The notes under the pieces: model-generated
Database searches by the model: none
Told to the model about the DNA's origin: nothing
Seen by the model: the letters and a program-made list of their open reading frames with translations, nothing else
In this document: positions 8,433 through 15,350 of the stretch, in pieces
How the letters are laid out: the number at the start of each line of letters is the position of its first letter
How positions within the stretch are numbered: the stretch's first letter is position 1
Position numbers and translations under genes: made by a program
Source of the DNA: Acidobacteriota bacterium
Lineage (GTDB): Bacteria; Acidobacteriota; Terriglobia; Terriglobales; Acidobacteriaceae
DNA: 64,000 nt
NCBI GenBank assembly: GCA_013289685.1
Contig: JABCZL010000010.1
Location: 1 to 64,000 of the forward strand
Direction: 5' to 3'

Positions 8433-8579
8433 AGAAACTCCCGATTTCTGCCTCGGGGGCGAGGTGTTCATTGTCTTAATCATCGCTTTGTTTTCCGATC
8501 GCCGGTGAACCCTTTGTGACCTGGGTTGGGGCCCGGCGGTTCGACCGGTACCTTGGCTGAACAAACAAACCTGCAGGAA

Positions 8580-9236
8580 TTATTGAGCGCAGAAAGCAAG
8601 CAGTGTCCGATGCACTCGTAGCAGCTTGCTTTTGGTCTCGTAATAAATGAAGCCCGAGTCCTTGAACCTCTTCATGAAGAAACAAACGCGCGACCGCGTG
8701 GTCCCCACCATCTCTGCCAGCGTCTCATGACTGACCTTCGGAACCACCGTCTCGGAGGATCCAGTCCCATCGAAGTGAGCGAGCCGTATAAGGATGCGCG
8801 CAAGCCGTTTCTCGCTGGGATTGCAATGCTGGTCAACGATGTCTTGCTGGTATCGAATGTACCTTGCCAGCACGTATGCCAGGAATAGATTGGCCAGCTT
8901 CACATGCTTGGTCAGTGCCAGCATCATGACCTTCTTCTCGATACGCAGGAGGCTGCAGTCGGTCATCGCCGTGGCAGACGCCGTGCGAGAAGACTGACCG
9001 GCGATGGCATCCTTGCCCACAAAATCGTCGTCGCTCAATATGTCGAGGGTTGCTTCCTTGCCGGCCTTGGACTTAGCGGACAGCTTTACCTTGCCCGTTT
9101 GAATGACAAACAAAGCATCGGCCTCATCCCCCTGAGCGTAGATCGCTCGTCCTGCCGGAAATGACATCAACTCCCGCCCCGTGCCCACAGTGGAGAGAAA
9201 GGTTTTCGGGTTGAAACCGGGTCTTGGCTTGGCCAT
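8580..9236 (-). CDS. Crp/Fnr-family transcriptional regulator (paralogue 3)
   Basis: This 218-residue protein starts at an ATG with GAGGAGTAGGA upstream. Barrel residues include DILSDDDFVGKDAIAGQSSRTASATAMTDCSLL, where the usual GEG of the cassette is changed to GKD, so ligand preference may differ. The winged helix is SHETLAEMVGTTRSRVCFFMKRFKDSGFIYY. Compared with its paralogues it carries HCNPSEKRLAR in place of FNSSEKRLAR. It is probably upstream of paralogue 2 in one transcription unit. Confidence 0.9.
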   Translation of the reverse strand: MAKPRPGFNPKTFLSTVGTGRELMSFPAGRAIYAQGDEADALFVIQTGKVKLSAKSKAGKEATLDILSDDDFVGKDAIAGQSSRTASATAMTDCSLLRIEKKVMMLALTKHVKLANLFLAYVLARYIRYQQDIVDQHCNPSEKRLARILIRLAHFDGTGSSETVVPKVSHETLAEMVGTTRSRVCFFMKRFKDSGFIYYETKSKLLRVHRTLLAFCAQ

Positions 9237-9566
9237 GGCGTCCTACTCCTCGAAGCCTGGCGAAAGATTTCATCTGATCACGGCAACGCAATAAAAAGTG
9301 GTCAATATCGCTCACAATTCTTCCGTGTCAGGCAACAATTCGGAGTGACCGCCTCCGCGCAGTCGAAACTTCAGGGCGGTGCGATCAATATTGACCAGCA
9401 ATCGAACTAGCCATGCTCGATACTCGCCTTCGAATAACTTTCCACGGTTCCGAAAACAGCCGGACCTCTCCAGCTGTAGATCTCTTGTGAAACCGACAGC
9501 ATAAAGAGCTCTTGTTGCACCACCACCGCCGGGCGAGTTTGTCGGAGAAAACTACAGGAGAAAATC
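9237..9566. other. divergent promoter region between regulator and sortase-substrate genes
   Basis: There is no gene here. A 9-nt inverted pair (GGTCAATAT near 9300 and ATATTGACC near 9391) flanks the middle of the interval. It could be a pair of regulator half-sites or chance. Genes on both sides point away from it, so promoters for both must lie here. Confidence 0.4.
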
Positions 9567-10286
9567 ATGAAAATGCTAAAAGGGATAGGAATCGCACTGT
9601 GCCTCGCTGTGCTCTGTGTGCTCGCCGTGCAAACCGCAAGGGCCGATGACTGGAACCGGAAGACTGTTATCACTTTCAGCGGTCCCGTCGAAGTTCCAGG
9701 CGTGGGACAACATAACTTGCCGGCTGGCACGTATGTCTTCAAGATTCTGGATTCGCAATCCGACCGCCACATCGTCCAGATTTTCAATCAGGACGAAACC
9801 CAGGTGCTTACGACGATCCTCGCCATTCCGAACTACCGTTTGAAAACGACGGACAAGACGACCATCACGTTTCGCGAGCGGCCCGCCGGACAGCCGGAAG
9901 CTCTCAGGGCATGGTTTTACCCTGGGCGCGAATGGGGCGAAGAATTCGTATACGCCAAACCGAGAGCGCTCGAGTTGGCCAAGGAAACCAATGAGCCCGT
10001 GCTCGCTACCTCGATCGAGGAGACCACGCCTGTCGAGGCTCTGAAGACGGCACCTATCGAGGCCGTTGCCCCTACTGGCGAACCAGTCGAATTGGCCACG
10101 GTAGTTGAAGCACCGCCAGTGGCCGCAGCTGAACCAGCCCCTGTGGCTGCTGCTCAGCCTGTCACCGTGGCTGCTGCCGATCCTTTACCCGAAACAGCGA
10201 GCTCATTGCCTCTGATTGCACTGATTGGGCTGCTGGCAATCGGCGCCGGCTTCGCAATTTCGGCGTTCTCGAAGCGAGCTGCTTGA
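9567..10286 (+). CDS. secreted protein with C-terminal LPETA sorting signal
   Basis: This 239-residue protein has a signal peptide (MKMLKGIGIALCLAVLCVLAVQTARA). A folded domain of about 110 residues follows (VPGVGQHNLPAGTYVFKILDSQSDRHIVQIFNQDE), then an Ala/Pro/Val/Glu-rich linker. The tail is tripartite: LPETA at about residue 207, a hydrophobic stretch (LIALIGLLAIGAGFAISAF) and a terminal SKRAA. That tail is the layout recognised by sortases. ACAGGAG precedes the ATG. The sortase gene two positions downstream on the same strand makes it the probable substrate. What the folded domain does is unknown; it resembles secreted Acidobacteria proteins I cannot name. Confidence 0.85.
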   Translation: MKMLKGIGIALCLAVLCVLAVQTARADDWNRKTVITFSGPVEVPGVGQHNLPAGTYVFKILDSQSDRHIVQIFNQDETQVLTTILAIPNYRLKTTDKTTITFRERPAGQPEALRAWFYPGREWGEEFVYAKPRALELAKETNEPVLATSIEETTPVEALKTAPIEAVAPTGEPVELATVVEAPPVAAAEPAPVAAAQPVTVAAADPLPETASSLPLIALIGLLAIGAGFAISAFSKRAA

Positions 10287-10341
10287 ACCAAGCCAGCGGA
10301 TGGATCTGAATTTGAATGAAGACCACCCGTTTCGACCGGAC

Positions 10342-10375
10342 GCCGGACGGTGCGCAATTACTGCGCCCGTCCGGC
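10342..10375. other. strong intercistronic hairpin
   Basis: GCCGGACGG-T-GCGCA / TGCGC-CCGTCCGGC forms a 14-bp stem with one bulged T and a 5-nt ATTAC loop, between the LPETA gene and the VWFA gene. No T-tract follows. It may stabilise the upstream message 3' end or reduce read-through. Confidence 0.5.
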
Positions 10376-10415
10376 CTACCGGGCATGACTCAGATTGCAT
10401 GAAAAGAAACAACGG

Positions 10416-11456
10416 ATGACTGAGCGTTCATTATCCGCGCCGCGTCTGCAAAGCGAACGGAAACGGCAGGCCAGAGAGCCTTTCACCGCCTGTCTCGCCG
10501 CACTTCTCGCCTTGATTGCTCTGCCGAGCTTTGTCCGTGCACAAGCTCCTCCGTTACAGAGTGACCCGGGCGCCCCCTACACCATTCAAGTAAATGTGGA
10601 TGTGGTCGTATTGCGAGCGACCGCGCAAGACCGCAAGAATGTTCTTGTGTCCGGGCTCAATCAGGACAATTTCCAAGTCTATGAGGACGGTGCGCTTCAA
10701 TCGATCAAATATTTCAGTCATGAGGACGTCCCGGTCACGGTCGGCCTGGTCGTCGACAACAGTGGAAGCATGCAGCCGAAACGGCCTGACGTTATTCTTG
10801 CTGCGTTGGGCTTTGCTCGTTCCAGCAACCCGCAAGACCAGATGTTCGTTGTCAATTTCAACGAAAAGGTTTCGTTTGGTCTTCCGGAAAACACTCCATT
10901 CACAGACCAGGTGACCCAGTTGGAAGTCGCGCTGTCTAGAGCCGCACCGAAAGGCGAGACCGCACTTTACGATGCGGTTGCTGCCGCCCTTGAGCACCTG
11001 AAGAATGGTACTCGGGACAAGAAAGTGCTCATCATAGTCAGCGATGGAGGCGACAACGCCAGCAAACACAAGCTCACCGAAATCATGGCTTTGGTCGGGC
11101 AGGCGAACGTGATTATCTACACCATCGGGATCTTCGATGACGAGGATGCCGATCGCAACCCCGGCGTGCTCAAGCGGCTTGCCAAGGACACAGGTGGCGA
11201 GGCATTCCTGCCGGAATCACTGAAGGACGTTACCCCCATCTGCGAACGGATCGCTCGCGATATCCGTAGCCAGTACACCATCGCCTATGTTCCCACGAAC
11301 AGAAAGCGCGACGGGACGCATCGAGTCATACAGGTGAAAGCAAGCGCCCCCGGCCACGGACGTTTGCTGGTACGCACGCGAACCGGCTACTTCGCACCCT
11401 CGGCACTCTCATCAAAGGCAGCAAAGGCCTTCGACCGTCATGAAATCCAGGACTGA
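10416..11456 (+). CDS. VWFA-related secreted protein
   Basis: The track begins at a TTG (10395); the ATG at 10416 is preferred, giving 346 residues. After a basic stretch there is a hydrophobic signal (ACLAALLALIALPSFVRAQA). A beta-rich segment follows (VNVDVVVLRATAQDRKNVLVSGLNQDNFQVYEDG), then a von Willebrand A domain with an intact MIDAS start (VDNSGSM) and the later IIVSDGGDN. This is the VWFA-related layout common in Acidobacteria; it probably binds a divalent metal and protein or matrix partners outside the inner membrane. Its last 17 nt overlap the sortase gene, so the two are translationally coupled. A role as a surface or pilus-like partner of the sortase is inferred. Confidence 0.87.
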   Translation: MTERSLSAPRLQSERKRQAREPFTACLAALLALIALPSFVRAQAPPLQSDPGAPYTIQVNVDVVVLRATAQDRKNVLVSGLNQDNFQVYEDGALQSIKYFSHEDVPVTVGLVVDNSGSMQPKRPDVILAALGFARSSNPQDQMFVVNFNEKVSFGLPENTPFTDQVTQLEVALSRAAPKGETALYDAVAAALEHLKNGTRDKKVLIIVSDGGDNASKHKLTEIMALVGQANVIIYTIGIFDDEDADRNPGVLKRLAKDTGGEAFLPESLKDVTPICERIARDIRSQYTIAYVPTNRKRDGTHRVIQVKASAPGHGRLLVRTRTGYFAPSALSSKAAKAFDRHEIQD

Positions 11457-12198
11457 ACGGGGGATCCCAACGCGCGCCCAAAGGTTTCTTCGTTGGAGTC
11501 AGCGCCTTCTTTTCATCAGCGGCACTCTCGCGCTCGGTTACGTGGGTTTCAATCTGCTTGACGCCAGGCTCTACCAGGTATCCGCAAAACGGTCCCTCGA
11601 AAGCCAGATTCAACTCTCAAAAGAGCCCCAAGACGCACAGCCTAAACCAACGCTCAAACTAGGCGACGTTCTGGGACGTCTGGATATTCCGAGTCTGGGA
11701 TTGTCGGTTGCAGTGCTGCAAGGGACAAGCTCGCGAGTGTTGCGGCGGGGAGCGGGTCATATCGAAGGCACCCCGCTTCCAGGGGAACCCGGGAATAGCG
11801 GAATCGCCGGGCACCGCGATACGTTCTTCCGTGAACTGAAAGACATTCGCAGAAATGACGAGATTCAGCTTCAAACGGCAAACGGGCTATTTCGCTACCA
11901 GGTAGATTGGGTGAAGGTCGTCGAGCCTAAGGACACCGCGGTTCTGGAGCCTTCGACACTAGAATCCACTCTAACGCTCGTGACCTGCTATCCATTCTAT
12001 TTCGTCGGTTCGGCACCGAAGCGGTTTGTCGTGCGAGCGCACAGGCCACGAAGGGACGATCCAGTTCACTCTCAGCGTACTAAGCCTCATACTATGCAGG
12101 CGAGACGCAATGGCCAGATCACGGCGCAGCTGACTGTCGGTCAGTCAGATCGCACCCATCTTTTCGCGCTTTCCCAGGTCACAGTGTGTCTACGGTGA
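11440..12198 (+). CDS. class D-type sortase (LPXTG transpeptidase)
   Basis: This 252-residue protein has an N-terminal membrane anchor (LLFISGTLALGYVGFNLL, about residues 23-40). The sortase barrel follows: LGRLDIPSLGLSVAVLQG, the catalytic His in GIAGHRDTFF (about H125), the catalytic Cys in LTLVTCYPF (about C183) and the Arg in PKRFVVRAH. This order and the short loop lengths fit class D sortases. The enzyme cleaves LPXT(A/G) signals between T and the next residue and transfers the protein to an amine. The substrate candidate is the LPETA protein at 9567. About 45 residues after RAHRPRR look unstructured. Sortases are unusual in diderms; the anchoring target is unknown. Confidence 0.93.
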   Translation: MKSRTERGIPTRAQRFLRWSQRLLFISGTLALGYVGFNLLDARLYQVSAKRSLESQIQLSKEPQDAQPKPTLKLGDVLGRLDIPSLGLSVAVLQGTSSRVLRRGAGHIEGTPLPGEPGNSGIAGHRDTFFRELKDIRRNDEIQLQTANGLFRYQVDWVKVVEPKDTAVLEPSTLESTLTLVTCYPFYFVGSAPKRFVVRAHRPRRDDPVHSQRTKPHTMQARRNGQITAQLTVGQSDRTHLFALSQVTVCLR

Positions 12199-12322
12199 GC
12201 AATATCGCCGGTGGGAGAGAGTTCGAGCACACAGGGACACTGGAGCATTTGGAGACATGAGAGTGCTGGAAGTCGTGAAGGAATGGACCTCGGTTAACTG
12301 TCTGGTTCGATTAACGATATGA

Positions 12323-12388
12323 GTGGTGCCGGGAGGGGGAGTCGAACCCCCAAGACCCGAAGGTCGGCGGATTTTGAGTCCGCTGCGT
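12323..12388 (-). repeat. partial tRNA-Leu(CAA) copy 1 (att-like)
   Basis: These 66 nt are identical to 22990-23055, i.e. the 3' part of the intact tRNA-Leu gene including the CCA end, T-arm, variable arm and anticodon arm. The match stops exactly after GCTGCGT. The acceptor 5' side and D-arm are missing, so it is not a functional tRNA. It marks the left boundary of tandem element 1. Confidence 0.93.
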
Positions 12389-12421
12389 ATCACCGTATAC
12401 CTATGATAATAAGTAGTTTAT

Positions 12422-12440
12422 CTTTCACAAACCGTGAAAG
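12422..12440. repeat. 7-bp hairpin next to the element 1 arm motif
   Basis: CTTTCAC-AAACC-GTGAAAG is a perfect stem directly before TGTGTAAGCAAATGTG. Element 2 has no exact counterpart at this place. Confidence 0.4.
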
Positions 12441-12456
12441 TGTGTAAGCAAATGTG
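12441..12456 (+). repeat. arm-like motif TGTGTAAGCAAATGTG of element 1
   Basis: This motif differs by one base from TGTGTAAGTAAATGTG at 15208, and each lies exactly 117 nt from the start of its tRNA copy. A second conserved block, TGATAAT, lies 80 nt from both tRNA copies (12404 and 15171). Such fixed positions fit recombinase arm sites. Confidence 0.55.
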
Positions 12457-12773
12457 CCGGTTTTGAAGGGTTTCCACCTGTCAGGTCGCAACAAGAACCT
12501 CGCGACGACGCGCTCTTTTCGAGCACTTTTTATCTGAGGCTCCGAGCGGCGCAAAATGCCCGCCTTTCCCCTCCCGTATACATTCTTGTCAATTCCCAAT
12601 CTCACCCGAGTGGGGAGCAGATCCCTCTCGCCGCTGTCACGCGTTGACGAACGTACTGGGGGCGGTGCATGCAGATTAGCCAATCAGATTGTGAAAATAG
12701 CGGCCTGAAACACTAGGCCTTGGTCAGTTTCGAAACGCCGAGGCTCCTCACTTAGTGCAGCGTATACGAGCGC

Positions 12774-12839
12774 TCCGGATCAGACGAGTCTATAATCCGA
12801 AATAGACGGAACATTAATCCGAATCAGACGGAGCCTTCA
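12774..12839 (+). promoter_or_regulatory. three phased 22-bp direct repeats upstream of the ATPase
   Basis: Three consecutive 22-nt units begin at 12774, 12796 and 12818, each with the form TCCG(G/A)A(A/T)(A/C)AGACG(G)A. In units 2 and 3 TCCG and CGGA form a small inverted pair. The spacing of two helical turns would place a protein on one face of the DNA. The array ends six bases before the ATG of the ATPase gene, so it overlaps the leader region and likely controls it. Confidence 0.6.
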
Positions 12840-12845
12840 CCCGGC

Positions 12846-14087
12846 ATGGACGATACCGATCACGAGCTCTTTCCTCGCTTTTCCGCCGAACTAGTGGCCA
12901 CCGCGCTCAAGGACACACCAGTCGTCATGGTTACGGGGCCTCGTCAATGCGGCAAGACCACACTGGTCCGCGATTTGGTCGCAGGCAATCGCGAATTCAT
13001 CACTATGGACGACGACACGGTCCTGGCTGCGGCACGCAGCGATCCAACTGGGCTAGTGCGGGCGCTCGATCGAACGACCATTGACGAAGTACAGCGAGTG
13101 CCCGACCTCCTCCGGGCCATCAAGAAATCGGTCGATGATGATCGTAGGGCCGGCCGGTTTCTGTTGACGGGCTCAGCCAATATCCTGACTCTGCCTCAGG
13201 TCTCAGAGAGTCTAGCGGGCCGCATGGAGATCGTGAGCCTTCTACCCCTCTCACGGGCTGAAATCCGAGGTAAGAAGCCGGGTTTCCTAAAAGCAGCGTT
13301 CGATAGCAAGCTTGGCAAACCTGCGGAACCAATGATCGGCAAAGACCTAGTACAGGCCGTCTTGATTGGTGGCTACCCCGAAATGCTGCGGCGCGAAGAT
13401 CCACAACGACGCCAGACATGGGCACGCGATTATGTAAGAGCCATCGTGCAGCGGGATGTGCGCGAGGTTGCCGACGTGGAAAAACTCGACCAAATGCCGC
13501 GTCTGCTACAGGTTCTTGCACACCATTCTGGCCAGCTCACCAATTTCACGCAGATAGGCGGCCAAGTTGGGTTTGACGACAAGACCACAAGGAAATACGT
13601 CGCCATCCTGGAGCAGTTGTTTCTCGTTCGTCGCGTGGAACCGTGGTTTCGGAACCAGTTGAAGCGTTTGGTAAAGACGCCCAAGCTGCATTTCCTTGAT
13701 TCGGGCCTCCTCGGCGCGCTCTTAGGAGCTAGTGCTGAGCGGGTCACGAAAGATCGTTCGATCTTCGGGCCGCTGCTCGAAACGTTTGTTTTCTCTGAGG
13801 TATTGAAACAGGCGTCTTGGTTCGATGAGAGCTGCGCTTTACACCACTACCGGGACAAAGATCAGGACGAGGTTGACCTTGTGATTGAAACGGGAAGTGG
13901 CGCATTGGTCGGTATCGAAGTCAAGGCGAGCGCCACCGTGAATGCTGGTGACTTCAAGGGACTCCGAAAGTTGGCGGAGACCTGCGGCCATAACTTCAAG
14001 CTAGGAGTAGTTCTCTACGATGGCGGAAGGCCAGTCCCCTTCGGCGATCGTCTTGTTGCTGCGCCAATGTCTTGCTTGTGGGTGTGA
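12846..14087 (+). CDS. AAA-type ATPase with DUF4143 domain
   Basis: This 413-residue cytoplasmic protein has a Walker A motif at about residues 31-40 (GPRQCGKTTL), a Walker B motif at about residues 77-82 (TTIDEVQ) and a sensor-like LLTGSANI. The C-terminal DUF4143 part runs from about residue 200 (WARDYVRAIVQRDVREVADVEKLDQMP) and ends with a nuclease-like fold (DQDEVDLVIETGSGALVGIEVKAS). The D-E-(I/V)EVK pattern resembles PD-(D/E)XK enzymes. Members are frequent on mobile DNA and are poorly understood; a role in defence or element maintenance is only inferred. No toxin or antitoxin partner is adjacent. The start ATG directly follows the 22-bp repeats. Confidence 0.92.
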   Translation: MDDTDHELFPRFSAELVATALKDTPVVMVTGPRQCGKTTLVRDLVAGNREFITMDDDTVLAAARSDPTGLVRALDRTTIDEVQRVPDLLRAIKKSVDDDRRAGRFLLTGSANILTLPQVSESLAGRMEIVSLLPLSRAEIRGKKPGFLKAAFDSKLGKPAEPMIGKDLVQAVLIGGYPEMLRREDPQRRQTWARDYVRAIVQRDVREVADVEKLDQMPRLLQVLAHHSGQLTNFTQIGGQVGFDDKTTRKYVAILEQLFLVRRVEPWFRNQLKRLVKTPKLHFLDSGLLGALLGASAERVTKDRSIFGPLLETFVFSEVLKQASWFDESCALHHYRDKDQDEVDLVIETGSGALVGIEVKASATVNAGDFKGLRKLAETCGHNFKLGVVLYDGGRPVPFGDRLVAAPMSCLWV

Positions 14088-14230
14088 CTCGAATTTTCGA
14101 GGTCTTCGGGTCGCAGTGGATGAAGGTGTAAGCGTCCCGGTTGTGACCGTCTAGACAAGTGGGCGACTTCCTTCCTTAACGTCATTCGCATCCAAGGAGA
14201 GAGCGCGCCCGGAAAGCGCTCGATTCGAGA

Positions 14231-14461
14231 ATGCAGAGAGTTCCGGTAGAGTCCAGCAGTATCGCCAGCATCGGCTACGCTCCTCAGGAACGCGTGCTAG
14301 AACTGGAGTTTCGTCAATCGGGCGAGGTCTATCAATACTTTGACGTGCCCGGCGAGGAATACACCGCATTCCTCGCCGCCGACTCCAAAGGCACCTACGT
14401 GAATCAGCAGCTCAAACCTCGGGGATATCGCTACCAGCGCCTCCCGTCCTCATCGAAATAG
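14231..14461 (+). CDS. KTSC-domain protein
   Basis: This 76-residue protein carries the KTSC pattern nearly end to end: SSSIASIGYAPQERVLELEFRQSGEVYQYFDVPGEEYTAFLAADSKGTYVNQQLKPRGYRYQRL. KTSC domains occur alone or fused to RNA- and nucleotide-related proteins; their role is unknown. The start has only a weak ribosome site, but the first ten residues fit the family start. It is the second gene of element 1, 143 nt after the ATPase and on the same strand. Confidence 0.85.
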   Translation: MQRVPVESSSIASIGYAPQERVLELEFRQSGEVYQYFDVPGEEYTAFLAADSKGTYVNQQLKPRGYRYQRLPSSSK

Positions 14462-14637
14462 CTTCCCACTCTTGTTCACAAGTGTCGACACATGGACACT
14501 TACCCCTCAACTCATCCGGACGCTGTCAATACGGCCTCGACCGGACGCTTACGAAGGTGTTGCAATACGTCGTTCCAACCAGGAAGTGATGACACATATC
14601 GAAGTCAGTGACGACAACTCAACGGCGGAGCAAAACA

Positions 14638-14676
14638 TGGTGCGCGCGGAAAGAGTCGAACTCTCACCGGCCTTTT
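14638..14676 (-). repeat. tRNA 3'-end-like fragment
   Basis: On the minus strand this reads GGCCGGTGAGAGTTCGACTC...CGCGCGCACCA, i.e. a T-arm-like GAGAG-TTCGACT loop and a CCA end. It differs from the tRNA-Leu copies and has no matching acceptor or anticodon arm. It may be the remnant of another tRNA-targeted insertion; the evidence is thin. Confidence 0.3.
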
Positions 14677-15005
14677 GAGATTTGCGGATGCCGCCGCCGA
14701 TGCCGTGCGAAGCCTTAGTGTCCGGTTTGCGGCTGGACCATCCCTTCACCGTCTACAACTTTCCAGCTCAAGCTTTGGCTTGGTCGCCTGCTAAATAGCG
14801 TGAGCACGACAGGTTGTGGTTTGGATGCTTGTAGAACGTGACCCTTGCCATCAAGGTTGATTCGTAGTCCCAACATCTTTATTCGCTTGAAAGGCGGTGC
14901 GAATCCGAAAATGTGTAACTGACGTGTAAGCCAGACCTGCTACGTAGGCGTCCATAAACCTACTCATTTCAATGTGATAGATTTTCATTCGCAACTATAT
15001 ATGAC

Positions 15006-15090
15006 GCGAAATCCGCTGCGTCTGCTCTAGAGGTGCATCTCATTCGGGAGCTAGCACCGGCTAGCCGCGTATTCTGTGGGCTTTGGGGGT
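15006..15090. repeat. conserved distal end of element 1
   Basis: This stretch aligns without gaps to 22906-22990, the same end of element 2, with shared blocks at the same offsets from the tRNA copies: GCG(A/C)AAATCCGCT(G/C)CGTCTG ending 67 nt before, and TAGCCGC starting 29 nt before. The block ATCCGCTGCGTCTGC also resembles the tRNA anticodon-arm core, so it may be a secondary core-like site. Confidence 0.65.
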
Positions 15091-15168
15091 TGGTGCCGGG
15101 AGGGGGAGTCGAACCCCCAAGACCCGAAGGTCGGCGGATTTTGAGTCCGCTGCGTCTGCCAATTCCGC
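15091..15168 (-). repeat. partial tRNA-Leu(CAA) copy 2 (att-like)
   Basis: 15091-15161 is identical to 22991-23061; allowing one mismatch, the match extends to 15168. It covers more of the D-arm than copy 1 but still lacks the acceptor 5' strand (TTCCGCATTG instead of TTCCGCCATCCCGGC), so it cannot fold as a tRNA. It marks the boundary between elements 1 and 2. Confidence 0.93.
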
Positions 15169-15207
15169 ATTGATAATGAACAGCTTAGCAAGGAACTCCT
15201 GTAAAAC

Positions 15208-15223
15208 TGTGTAAGTAAATGTG
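15208..15223 (+). repeat. arm-like motif TGTGTAAGTAAATGTG of element 2
   Basis: This is the counterpart of 12441-12456, at the same 117-nt offset from its tRNA copy. GTAAGTAAATTTAC near 22850, close to the other end of element 2, is a related sequence. Confidence 0.55.
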
Positions 15224-15350
15224 TCAGAATTTGGTTATTTTCTGCACCCCGCCCCCGCTAAGAAATCTCCGCGAATGGAGAACAGATGACGCCCCGCCGG
15301 TGTGGATGTCATATCATGTTGCGGCAAAGGAGCAGCATTCATCCCAATTT

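Larger units (their letters stand above)
12324..15090. mobile_element. tRNA-Leu-associated tandem element 1
   Basis: This unit is bounded by the partial tRNA copies at 12323 and 15091. It carries a DUF4143-type ATPase and a KTSC-domain gene. Both of its ends match the ends of element 2 at the same distances from the tRNA copies. No integrase or transposase ORF is visible, so it is either a remnant or is moved in trans. Confidence 0.7.
14462..15350. other. junction region between elements 1 and 2
   Basis: This is about 890 nt without a supported gene. In order it contains a tRNA-3'-end-like fragment (14638-14676), GTGTAA motifs near 14912, the conserved element end (15006-15090), the second partial tRNA copy (15091-15168) and the arm-like motif of element 2 (15208-15223). 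The ORF at 14472-14678 reads through the tRNA-like fragment (MVRAERVELSPAF) and is probably not a protein gene. Confidence 0.6.

Noticed and set aside
12390-12683. 97-aa minus-strand ORF in element 1
   Set aside because: It starts within sequence derived from att-like and arm motifs, has no ribosome site and no family. Probably random.
12774-12839. CRISPR array
   Set aside because: The 22-nt units follow each other without unique spacers, and there are only three. No cas genes are present.
14472-14678. 68-aa ORF ending MVRAERVELSPAF
   Set aside because: The end is a translated tRNA-like 3' fragment, a known source of false ORFs.
12323-15168. Two extra tRNA-Leu genes
   Set aside because: Both copies lack the acceptor 5' strand and all or most of the D-arm. 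Only 22991-23077 folds completely.
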